Both the position numbers and the translations under genes were made by a program. DNA of 64,000 nt from Streptomyces sp. LBL (GTDB lineage: Bacteria > Actinomycetota > Actinomycetes > Streptomycetales > Streptomycetaceae), in assembly GCF_029893585.1 (NCBI RefSeq), contig NZ_JARXYX010000036.1:1-64000 (forward strand). The letters are read 5' to 3'. Position 1 is the first letter of the stretch, and each line of letters opens with the position of its first letter. Below are positions 52,105 through 59,986 of the stretch, piece by piece. Below the pieces are notes generated by a model. That model did no database searches. It was not told the DNA's origin and was given only the letters and a program-made list of their open reading frames with translations.

Positions 52105-53460
52105 ATGCGAGAGATTCTGATCGTCGGCGGCGGCTACGCGGGCTTCTACACCGCATGGGGCCTGCAGAAGAAGCTGCGTCCGGGCGAGGCGCGAGTCACG
52201 GTGGTCGACCCGCGCCCGTACATGACCTATCAGCCCTTCCTGCCGGAGGTCGCGGCCGGTTCGGTGGAGGCGCGTCACGCCGTCGTCTCGCTGCGGCGGC
52301 ATCTGAGTCGTACCCGGCTGATCGCGGGGACCGTGACCGAGATCCGTGACGCGGACCGTACAGTGACCGTCCGCCCGGTGCGCGGAGACGCCTACGAGCT
52401 GCGCTACGACATCCTCGTGGTCACCGCAGGCGCTGTGACCCGCACCTTCCCCATCCCCGGACTGGCGCAGCGGGCCATCGGCCTCAAGCACGTGGAGGAG
52501 GCCGTGGCGATCCGTGACCGGCTGATGACCGCGTTCGACCAGGCCGCGTCGCTGCCGCCCGGCCCCGAGCGGCGAAAACTGCTCACCGTCACGTTCGTGG
52601 GAGGCGGGTTCTCCGGCGTCGAGGGCTTCGGTGAGCTGCTGTCGCTGGCGACCGCCATGCTCAGGTCATATCCGGAGCTGAGCATCGACGACGTGTCCTT
52701 CCACCTGGTCGAGGCCCGGGGCCGCATCCTGCCCGAGGTGAGCGACAAACCGGGCGCCTGGGTGGTGCGCCACCTGGAACGTCGCGGCGCACATGTCCAC
52801 CTGAACACGCAACTGCTGTCCGCCGAGGACGGCCACGTCGTCCTCTCCGACGGCGAGGAGTACGACTCCACGCTGATCGTCTGGGCCGCCGGAAACGCCT
52901 CGAACCCGGTCGTGCACAACCACACGGACCTGCCGGTCGATGAGCGCGGCCTGCTCCTGGTACGCCCCGATCTGCGCGTGGGCACGGACAGCGAGCCGGT
53001 GCCGAACGTGTGGGCGGCCGGGGACGACGCATCCATTCCCGACCTGGCCTCGCCGGTGCCGGGCGCACGCACGGTACCGAACGCCCAGCACGCCGTGCGG
53101 CAGGGTCGGCGCCTCGCCAAGAACCTTTTGGCCGACCTGCGCGGGAAGCGAGTCCGGAACTACCGCCACAGCAGCCTGGGCGTGGTGGCGACGCTGGGCC
53201 TTGGGCGGGGCATCTTCCAGTACAAGGGCATCGTCATCAAGGGATACCCGGCGTGGCTGATGCACCGCGGCTATCACGTGCTGGCGGTGCCCAGCTGGGA
53301 GCGCAAGATCCGCGTTCTGGCGGTCTGGCTCACGGCGGCTCTCACAGGCCGGGATCTCGTGTCCCTCGCCTCCGTGCAGCACCCGCGGGATGCCTTCGTC
53401 ACGAGTGGGCGGACGCAGGGCGCGGGTGCCGGCCGTACGAAGGAAGGCAGCACGGCATGA
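52105..53460 (+). CDS. type II NADH dehydrogenase-like FAD oxidoreductase
   Basis: 451 residues from ATG 52105 (AGAGGG upstream). First dinucleotide motif ILIVGGGYAGFYTAWGLQ, YMTYQPFLPEVAAGSVEARH near 43, second VTFVGGGFSGVEGFGELLSL near 169, FAD-closing VWAAGDDASIPDL near 300, and a C-terminal amphipathic stretch for membrane contact. It oxidises NAD(P)H, perhaps reducing quinone. ATGA overlap with the next gene shows coupling. Oxidoreductases are typical ECF41 partners. Confidence 0.92.
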   Translation: MREILIVGGGYAGFYTAWGLQKKLRPGEARVTVVDPRPYMTYQPFLPEVAAGSVEARHAVVSLRRHLSRTRLIAGTVTEIRDADRTVTVRPVRGDAYELRYDILVVTAGAVTRTFPIPGLAQRAIGLKHVEEAVAIRDRLMTAFDQAASLPPGPERRKLLTVTFVGGGFSGVEGFGELLSLATAMLRSYPELSIDDVSFHLVEARGRILPEVSDKPGAWVVRHLERRGAHVHLNTQLLSAEDGHVVLSDGEEYDSTLIVWAAGNASNPVVHNHTDLPVDERGLLLVRPDLRVGTDSEPVPNVWAAGDDASIPDLASPVPGARTVPNAQHAVRQGRRLAKNLLADLRGKRVRNYRHSSLGVVATLGLGRGIFQYKGIVIKGYPAWLMHRGYHVLAVPSWERKIRVLAVWLTAALTGRDLVSLASVQHPRDAFVTSGRTQGAGAGRTKEGSTA

Positions 53461-54018
53461 CCATGTGGAGTTCTCGTTTCCCTCGGGGGTACGCCATGGC
53501 CGCACGTGACGAGGCCGCCCGCGGCCTGACCGACATCGAGGGCTTCCTGTATCAGGAGGCTCATGTGACTCCTCCCCCTCGTGAACGAGGGGGCTTCTCC
53601 CTTGGGATACAAGCCCCGCAGGACGGCCAAGCCCTGACCGCTGCCGAAGCAGATGTGCAGCGTACTACACCGCTTCGCGGGTCCGAGACCAAGGATGCGT
53701 TTCCCTCCCCGGCTGAAGCCGGGGGATACCCACGCAAGATCAGAGATGGGAGCGACGCGCCGCCGCGTGGCGGACCTCACCGCGCGCGTGGAGGGGCTCA
53801 CCTCCGAGCAGAAGCGGGACATCGGGCAGTGGTACGTCGACGAGCAGGAACACGTCGCCCACATGGTGACCGACCACATCGCCGAGCGCGTCGAGGCGAT
53901 GGAAGCGCAACACCACGTTCGGATCCGGCAATGGCTGCGGGGAACACTTACCGCGATGGCGCTGATCACCCTGGCGATGATCGCGTGCGTCGTGGTGATC
54001 GTGGGATCGTCGCGTTGA
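53457..54018 (+). pseudogene. membrane protein gene interrupted by an IS-like insertion
   Basis: ATG 53457 overlaps the NDH-2 stop. The first 36 codons (MAARDEAARGLTDIEGFLYQ) run into an IS200/IS605-like element. The rest of the gene resumes at about 53740 in another frame: RRRVADLTARVEGLTSEQKR, DIGQWYVDEQEHVAHMV, then a membrane helix LTAMALITLAMIACVVVIVG. The intact protein would have been a small coiled, C-terminally anchored partner of the NDH-2-like enzyme. Confidence 0.7.
53566..53740. mobile_element. non-autonomous IS200/IS605-like element (about 175 bp)
   Basis: Both ends carry subterminal hairpins typical of IS200/IS605 elements: CCCCCTC/GAGGGGG (53574-53580 and 53587-53593) and CCCCGGCT/AGCCGGGG (53707-53714 and 53717-53724, 2-base loop). 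There are no terminal inverted repeats and no transposase gene. The flanks are continuous parts of one interrupted gene. Confidence 0.65.
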
Positions 54019-54049
54019 CCGGCGCGCGCCGCCGCACAGGTCCTTGGTC

Positions 54050-54484
54050 CTAGGAACGCCATGGGCGATACAGGCCACTGCCGGCGCGCTGGATGCGGGA
54101 GGAGGCGACGAGGCGACGAGGCGACGAGGCGATCGAATGTGCTGCGGACCGCGTTGATGCTTCCGCTGTCGGCGTCACCGTCGAGCGCCGCCGCGACCTC
54201 ACGGGCGCGTACGCCGACGTCCTCGACCTTGGAGAAGTGCGCCGTGATCTGCTCGGTGAGCCTGCCGTACTGCTTGTGCGCGTCCTCGTCGTCCGTGCGC
54301 GCGGCGGCAGGCGCGGTGCGCTCGTCCACCGGGGCATCGGCGGCCGAGGCGACCAGCACGCCGGCCAGAGCGGCGAGGGCACGCCCGACCGACCCGAGAT
54401 GAGCCACGACCGCGGCCAACTCCCTTTCCAGCGCCTGCTTCTGGATCTGTGGCCGGGCAAGTTCCTCCTGAAGTCCCTCTAGTC
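54050..54484 (-). pseudogene. decayed coiled-coil/winged-helix paralogue
   Basis: The minus strand reads GLQEELARPQIQKQALEREL, AAVVAHLGSVGRALAAL, QYGRLTEQITAHFSKVEDVGVRA, SGSINAVRSTFDRLVASS, then after a frame change RIQRAGSGLYRP. It matches the intact gene at 47704-48312. It lacks a start codon (stop just upstream) and is shifted by the 8-bp repeat at 54102-54133; removing two repeat units restores the winged-helix end. Confidence 0.7.
54102..54133. repeat. 8-bp tandem repeat, four copies
   Basis: GAGGCGAC three times and GAGGCGAT once. It lies within the wing region of the decayed regulator and sets its reading frame. Confidence 0.9.
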
Positions 54485-54643
54485 CACCAGGACGGCCGCA
54501 TCCTCGCTTTCATGACCGCGACCGTCTCGGAGCAAGGCGTTCACCAGGTGCTCCGGGTGTTCACTCCGAGCGAGATCGCCACCTTTCTCGATGCGCGTTC
54601 CCCTTTGACGACGTCGTCCGGCGCCGTGCCGCACGGTGTGTGA
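54482..54643 (+). pseudogene. ECF sigma factor C-terminal remnant
   Basis: HQDGRILAFMTATVSEQGVHQVL, RVFTPSEIATFLDAR matches the end of the SnoaL-like domain of the sigma factor at 45901-46848 (GIHQVMWVFNPSKIAAF). Only the last 55 codons remain. Confidence 0.65.
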
Positions 54644-54666
54644 ACGGCGGCGGCGTGACGTCCTCT

Positions 54667-55548
54667 TCACTGTCCCGGGCTCTCGTCCGGGTCGGCGCCA
54701 CCGTCGGCACGGGGCTGGTTCCAGGACCACAGTTTGTCGGGGTTGAGCATGACCCAGACCTGGGCGACGCGGTCGTTCGCGACGTCGAGGCTGATGACGG
54801 CGGCGACCTGGCGGCCGTAGCGGGCGACGAGGCCGGTCCGGCCGTTGACGGAATGGGTGGCCAGGGTGGTACGCGGGCGGCGGGCCAGGAGCGTCAGCAG
54901 ACTGCCGGCGACCGGTCGGCTGCCGTGGACCGGTCCGGTCAGAGCCCGTAGCTTGCCGCCACCGTCGAAGAACGCCGTGACGTCCGAGCACAGCAACGAC
55001 GTGAGCAGCTCGCCGTCCTCGGTGACGCACGCCCGGCGCACGGCGCGGGCGACGGCGTCATGCTGCTGCGGTGTCGTGGAGCGGGTCCGCTGCAGCCCCA
55101 GCCACTTCCTGGCCCGGTCGGCGAGCTCGGCGAGCTCCGGCTCCGACCGGCCCACGATGTCGGCGACCGTGCGGGGGGCCATCCCGAAGGCGCGGAACAC
55201 GAACGCCGCGCGCTCGTCCGTCGACAGCGACTCCAGCGCGTTCAGCACGACCCGGCCGGCCTCCGCCTCCGACGGCCGTGCAGCGTGCCCTTCTGCGTGG
55301 CCGACCGCACCCCAGCCGGGCAGTGCGAGTCGGGACAGGCAGATCCCGCCCACCGTCTTCGCCAGCCAGGACCGCGGAACGGTGACCGGTCGGCGCGCCG
55401 CATCGGACAGCCCGTACCACCGGTGATATGCCTCGTCGACGACGCTTTCCGCCGCACCCGGGTCGCCCAGCATCCAGCGGGCGACATCGAGCAGGAACCG
55501 ACGCTCCTCCCACAGCTCGGCGATCGGCACCGCGTCGCCCTGGTCCAT
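54667..55548 (-). CDS. SigJ-like ECF sigma factor with SnoaL-like C-terminal domain (divergent subgroup)
   Basis: 293 residues from ATG 55548, with GAGGGAGG upstream. Sigma-2 LLDVARWMLGDPGAAESVVDEAYHRWYGL and sigma-4 FGMAPRTVADIVGRSEPELAEL are less canonical than in its neighbours. The C-terminal domain has the ECF41 hallmarks DGGGKLRAL near 197 and NPDKL near 274. An exact TGTCACA-N16-GGTC promoter lies 64 bp upstream, so this gene is auto- or cross-regulated. Confidence 0.88.
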   Translation of the reverse strand: MDQGDAVPIAELWEERRFLLDVARWMLGDPGAAESVVDEAYHRWYGLSDAARRPVTVPRSWLAKTVGGICLSRLALPGWGAVGHAEGHAARPSEAEAGRVVLNALESLSTDERAAFVFRAFGMAPRTVADIVGRSEPELAELADRARKWLGLQRTRSTTPQQHDAVARAVRRACVTEDGELLTSLLCSDVTAFFDGGGKLRALTGPVHGSRPVAGSLLTLLARRPRTTLATHSVNGRTGLVARYGRQVAAVISLDVANDRVAQVWVMLNPDKLWSWNQPRADGGADPDESPGQ

Positions 55549-55611
55549 ACGGCATCCTCCCTCTCGCTCGCACGGCCCCGTACATGGCAGGGGCGTCGGC
55601 TTACCCCTCAA

Positions 55612-55638
55612 GACCGGGAACTCCCGGATCTTGTGACA
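55612..55638 (-). promoter_or_regulatory. ECF41-type promoter for sigma gene 54667-55548
   Basis: Minus strand: TGTCACA 55638-55632, 16 bases, GGTC 55615-55612. Exact consensus. Confidence 0.72.
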
Positions 55639-55656
55639 CCGGCTCCTGCGGCCTCG

Positions 55657-55683
55657 TGTCACACATACGGCGGCTGCCGGGCC
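55657..55683 (+). promoter_or_regulatory. ECF41-type promoter variant toward the LAL gene
   Basis: TGTCACA 55657-55663, 16 bases, GGCC 55680-55683 (one mismatch). It is back to back with the sigma promoter, first boxes 18 bp apart. The LAL gene begins 295 bp on; the space between holds no supported gene. Confidence 0.4.
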
Positions 55684-55978
55684 GTTTCGTTACCGAAGGT
55701 GCCGTTATGTGTCTACGCCGCGACCGAGGGTGACCAATGCCCAAGGATGCGGTATCTGCAACCAGCCCCTAAGCTTCACTCTGCCGCTGGTCAAGCAGGC
55801 CATGGTTATTCGGGTGCCGACGGCGCGACAGCAACAAACAGCAACGCCGAACGCAGCCGGCCACCGACCGCACTCACCGACGCACCCGTCACCAGGGCAC
55901 TGACCGCCCACGAATACGGCCGCAGCGATCCGGAGACGTACGTACGAACGCCGGTCTATCCTGACCACGGAGGCTGCC

Positions 55979-58765
55979 ATGACGAGCCGCGGTCCACTTG
56001 TCGGACTCCTCGGGCGGCGAAACGAGTGCCGGGTCCTTGAGGACCTCTTGGCAGGCGTCAGGTCGGGGCGAAGTGGGGTCCTGGTCCTGCGCGGTGAGGC
56101 AGGGATCGGGAAGACCGAACTGTTGAACTACGTCTTCGAGCACGCCACCGGATGCCGCATTGTCAGGGCTGTCGGCATCCAGTCCGAGATGGAGCTCTCC
56201 TATGCCGGCCTGCATCAGCTCTGCGCCCCCCTGCTGGACGGCATCAACAATCTTCCCGAGCCTCAACGCGACGCCCTCTGTACGGCGTTCGGGCTGCGTG
56301 GTGGTGATGCACCCGACCGGTTCCTCGTGGGCCTGGCCACCCTGAGCCTCCTCGCGGAAGCCGGCGGAAACCAACCGCTGGTCTGCCTCATCGACGACGC
56401 GCAGTGGCTGGATCGCGTGTCGGCGCAGACTTTGGAGTTCGTTGCACGTCGACTGCTCGCGGAGTCGGTCGTGCTCGTCTTCGCCGTCCGCGAGCCGACC
56501 GCCGGCGAGCCAGTTGCCGACCTGCCCGGCCTGCCCGATCTGCCCGATCTGCCCGTGACGGGCCTGACCGAGAGCGACTCCCGAACACTCCTCGACTCGG
56601 TCGTCACCGGTCCGCTCGACCACCGGGTACGCAGCCGCATCGTCGCCGAGACGCGCGGCAACCCGCTGGCCCTGCTCGAGCTGCCTCGCGGGTTGGCCCC
56701 GGTGGACCTGACCGACGGCTTCGTGCGTCCCGACGCACGGCCGTTGTCGAGCCAGATCGAGCAGGGCTTCCTCCGCCGCGTCCGGTCCCTCCCTGCCGAG
56801 ACGCAACGCCTCTTGTTCACCGCCGCCGCCGAGCCGGTCGGCGACGTGACGCTGTTGAGGCGTGCGGCCGAGCGGCTCGGGATCGTCGTGGACACCGCTG
56901 TGGAGCACGCCGAGGCGTCAGGATTGATCACTTTCGGCACTTGGGTGCGCTTCCGGCACCCGCTGGTGCGCTCGGCGGCGTATCGCGCGGCGGGCCTGGA
57001 CGGCCGTCGCGAGGTGCACGGAGCGTTGGCAGATGCGACCGATGCTCAGCTCGATCCCGATCGTCGGGCGTGGCATCTGGCGCGTGCGACGGCCGGACCT
57101 GACGAGACGGTGGCTGCCGAGCTGGAGCGCTCGGCGGACCGGGCGCAGGCGCGTGGCGGAATCGCTGCGGCGGCAGCCTTTCTCGACCGAGCTGCCGAGC
57201 TGACCCCGGACCCCGCACGCCGCGGAGCCAGGGCGTTGGCAGCGGCGCAGGCCAAGTATCAGGCCGGCGCGTTCGAAGCCGCGCGGGGATTGGCGGACGC
57301 GGCGGAGCTGGGCCCCCTCGACGAGTTCGGAGCTGCCCAGTCGACATTGCTGCGCGGTCAGATCATGTCTGCGTCGAAGAGCGCCAGCGCAGGTCTGCCG
57401 CTGCTGCTCGACGCGGCCAAGCGGCTCGAACCGCTTGACGCAAGGCGCGCCCGTGAAACCTACCGCGACGCGATCTACGCGGCTCTCACCGCCGGCCGGC
57501 TCCCGAAGGGCGGCGTCCTCGCAGTGGCGAAGGCCGTACTGAGCGCACCGAGGCCCGCTGAGCCGACACGCGACGATCTACTTCTGACGGGCCTTGCACG
57601 GGTGGCCACGGAGGGCTACGCCGCGGGCACGCCGATGCTGCTCGAGGCGCTGGCCGCATTCCGCACCGACAAGGTCCCGACGGCAGAAGGTCTCGGCTGG
57701 CTCCCGCTCGCATGCCGTTTGGCCCACAGCACGTGGGACTTCGAGAGCTGGTCCGTGCTCTCAGCGGGGTTGGTCGACCTGGCACGCGAGACGGGAGCTC
57801 TGTCCGTGCTGCCGTCGGCTCTCCTGCTGCGCCTGTCGAATCGGGTCTTCGCAGGCAACCTCGCCGACGCCGACTCCCTTGTCGTGGAGGCGACCGCGAT
57901 CGGCGAGGCGACCGGCAGCAGATTCTTCGCGCACTACGGGGCGCTGGTCGTCGAGCCATGGAAGGGCCGGGAGTCGGAGACCCAGCACGCGATCGAGGCA
58001 ATCACCCAAGACCTCCTCCTGCGAGGGGAGGGCAAGGTGGTGACCGCGACGCAGTGGGCGGCGGCGGTGCTCTACAACGGCCTCGGCCGATACCAGGAGG
58101 CCTATGCGGCCGCCAAGCGCGGTTGTGAGAACCCACAGGAACTCGGCCTGTACCTCCAGTCGATGGTTGAGCTCATCGAGGCATCAGCACGACTCGGAAG
58201 ACCGGAACACGCAACCGAGACGGTCCAGACCATCCATGACATGGCGCAGGCCAGCGGCACCGACTGGGCTCTTGGCACCTCGGCCAGGGTCCGTGCGCTC
58301 GTGAGCGACGGGCAGGCCGCCGACGCTTTGTACCGCGAGGCGATCGAGCGGCTCGGCAACACCGAGGTCCGGACGGAGCTCGCACGCGTCCAGCTTCTCT
58401 ACGGTGAGTGGCTTCGCCGCGAGAACCGCCGCGCAGACGCCCGTGCTCACCTGGCAGCCGCCCACGAAATGCTGAGCCGGATCGGGGCCGAGGCATTCGC
58501 GGAGCGTGCGCGACGCGAGCTGCAGGCCACGGGAGCGAAGGTTCGTAAACGCACCGCCACGACGCATGATGCCCTCACTCCGCAGGAGGCGCAGATCGCG
58601 CGTCTCGCCGGCGACGGGCTCACGAACCCCGAGATCGGCGCCCAGTTGTTCATCAGTCCCCACACCGTCGAATGGCACCTCCGCAAGGTGTTCTCGAAGC
58701 TCGGCATTTCCTCCCGCAAGGAAATCCGCACCATACAGCTCGAAGGCGAAGCGACGTCGGCCTAA
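55979..58765 (+). CDS. LAL-type LuxR-family transcriptional regulator (AAA ATPase)
   Basis: 928 residues. N-terminal AAA domain: Walker A LRGEAGIGKTELLNY at 38-52 and Walker B LVCLIDDAQWLD near 140. A long helical TPR-like middle (about 330-840) is followed by the C-terminal LuxR HTH LTPQEAQIARLAGDGLTNPEIG, ISPHTVEWHLRKVFSKLGIS. It is full length for the LAL family, whose members activate pathway genes on inducer binding. ACGGAGG precedes ATG 55979. Three broken relatives occur in the window. It sits between two ECF41-type sigma genes and their target genes. Confidence 0.93.
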   Translation: MTSRGPLVGLLGRRNECRVLEDLLAGVRSGRSGVLVLRGEAGIGKTELLNYVFEHATGCRIVRAVGIQSEMELSYAGLHQLCAPLLDGINNLPEPQRDALCTAFGLRGGDAPDRFLVGLATLSLLAEAGGNQPLVCLIDDAQWLDRVSAQTLEFVARRLLAESVVLVFAVREPTAGEPVADLPGLPDLPDLPVTGLTESDSRTLLDSVVTGPLDHRVRSRIVAETRGNPLALLELPRGLAPVDLTDGFVRPDARPLSSQIEQGFLRRVRSLPAETQRLLFTAAAEPVGDVTLLRRAAERLGIVVDTAVEHAEASGLITFGTWVRFRHPLVRSAAYRAAGLDGRREVHGALADATDAQLDPDRRAWHLARATAGPDETVAAELERSADRAQARGGIAAAAAFLDRAAELTPDPARRGARALAAAQAKYQAGAFEAARGLADAAELGPLDEFGAAQSTLLRGQIMSASKSASAGLPLLLDAAKRLEPLDARRARETYRDAIYAALTAGRLPKGGVLAVAKAVLSAPRPAEPTRDDLLLTGLARVATEGYAAGTPMLLEALAAFRTDKVPTAEGLGWLPLACRLAHSTWDFESWSVLSAGLVDLARETGALSVLPSALLLRLSNRVFAGNLADADSLVVEATAIGEATGSRFFAHYGALVVEPWKGRESETQHAIEAITQDLLLRGEGKVVTATQWAAAVLYNGLGRYQEAYAAAKRGCENPQELGLYLQSMVELIEASARLGRPEHATETVQTIHDMAQASGTDWALGTSARVRALVSDGQAADALYREAIERLGNTEVRTELARVQLLYGEWLRRENRRADARAHLAAAHEMLSRIGAEAFAERARRELQATGAKVRKRTATTHDALTPQEAQIARLAGDGLTNPEIGAQLFISPHTVEWHLRKVFSKLGISSRKEIRTIQLEGEATSA

Positions 58766-58855
58766 ATGCTCACCGACTCGCCTTTCCCCGAGGACACGCC
58801 GGCGCCCGGGGCGATCCCTCCTTCACCGGATTCGCTCACGTTCTCCCTCAGGAAG

Positions 58856-59026
58856 TCATGCGGGCGAGAGCCGGTACAGAGCGGCCGAGACGGCTGTCAT
58901 GCGTCGGTCGACGTCCACCAGTTCCTGCCGCAGTGCGGTGACGCGAGTCTGCAGTTCGGCCGCTTCTGCGGTCAACACCACGACGGCGACCGCGATATCG
59001 GTGCATCCTTCATGGGTTTTGGCCAT
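58856..59026 (-). CDS. 56-residue coiled-coil protein
   Basis: ATG 59026 has AAGGAGC five bases upstream, a strong site. The product is almost wholly one helix with heptads (VVLTAEAAELQTRVTALRQELVD, then RRMTAVSAALYRL). It resembles the N-terminal coil of the 47704-48312 protein but has no DNA-binding part, so it might act by mixed coil pairing. It is convergent with the LAL gene. Confidence 0.65.
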   Translation of the reverse strand: MAKTHEGCTDIAVAVVVLTAEAAELQTRVTALRQELVDVDRRMTAVSAALYRLSPA

Positions 59027-59165
59027 GGTGCTCCTTGTGCTGTCGCCGCGTTCCCATGGGACGACCGAAGACACATGTCGGTCGCCTTGCGGCGGAATCC
59101 GGTGAGCCGTTCCCTAAAATGCCCGGGTGGCCCGTCCCGGAGTAAAGGGCCACCCGAAACGATGT

Positions 59166-59912
59166 CTACTTCTGCTGTGCGAGCCAGTCGGCGAACCTCG
59201 TGCCGGCGATGTGTGCGTCGCTACCCGGCAGAAGCGTGGTCTCCTGCAACTCGGCGCCCCAGTACGTCGCCTGCGGGTCGGTGACGATCTTGCGGGGGTC
59301 GTTCTGGGCGGTGAGTCCCATGCGGATGAACTCCTCGAGCTGGAACGCTTCGGGACCGGCGACCTCGACCACGCCACCCACCGGGTCCCCGACCGCGGTG
59401 CGGCCGACGGCCGCGGCCACGTCGTCGGAGACGATGGGCTGGATCTTGGCGTCGGGCAGATGCACGGTGTCACCCTCGGTCACCCCGTCGGCGAGTCCCT
59501 TCGCGAACTCGAAGAACTGGGTGGCGTGCACGATGGAGTAGGGGTTGCCGGACGCCCTGATCAGGTCTTCCTGGGCCTGCTTGGCGCGGAAGTACCCGCT
59601 CCCCTGGAGGCGCTCGGTGCCGACCACGGACAGTGCCACGTGATGCGCCACGCCCGCCTCGGTCTCCGCCTTCAGCAGATTGGTCGTCGATGTGTGGAAG
59701 AAGTCCATGACGGCCTCGTCCTCGAACGAGGGCGAGTTCGACACGTCGACCACCACCGACGCACCTTGCAGAACCTCGGCCAGCCCCTCGCCCGTCAGTG
59801 TGTTGACGCCGGTGCTGGGCGCCGCCGCGACCGCCTCGTGCCCGTACTCGCCGAGCCTGGCGACCACCTTCGAGCCGATGAGCCCGGTTCCACCGATCAC
59901 TACGACCTTCAT
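59166..59912 (-). CDS. NmrA-like SDR-family NAD(P)-binding protein
   Basis: 248 residues. N-terminal VVVIGGTGLIGSKVVARLGEYGHE is the Rossmann cofactor site, followed by VVVDVSNSPSFED, HHVALSVVGTERL with SGYFRAKQAQEDLI (Y-x3-K-like) and IQPIVSDDVAAAVGRTAV. Atypical SDRs of this kind are common ECF41 partners and may reduce or isomerise small substrates. The TGTCACA-N16-GGTC promoter is 44 bp before the start. Confidence 0.92.
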   Translation of the reverse strand: MKVVVIGGTGLIGSKVVARLGEYGHEAVAAAPSTGVNTLTGEGLAEVLQGASVVVDVSNSPSFEDEAVMDFFHTSTTNLLKAETEAGVAHHVALSVVGTERLQGSGYFRAKQAQEDLIRASGNPYSIVHATQFFEFAKGLADGVTEGDTVHLPDAKIQPIVSDDVAAAVGRTAVGDPVGGVVEVAGPEAFQLEEFIRMGLTAQNDPRKIVTDPQATYWGAELQETTLLPGSDAHIAGTRFADWLAQQK

Positions 59913-59955
59913 AACGGAATTCCTTTCGGGTTTCCCTGATGCCTGTACCAGTAGA

Positions 59956-59982
59956 GACCGGGCACGGGCTCTGTTTGTGACA
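59956..59982 (-). promoter_or_regulatory. ECF41-type promoter for NmrA-like gene
   Basis: Minus strand: TGTCACA 59982-59976, 16 bases, GGTC 59959-59956. Exact consensus, placed between the FrdA-like stop and the NmrA start. Confidence 0.75.
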
Positions 59983-59986
59983 ACCC

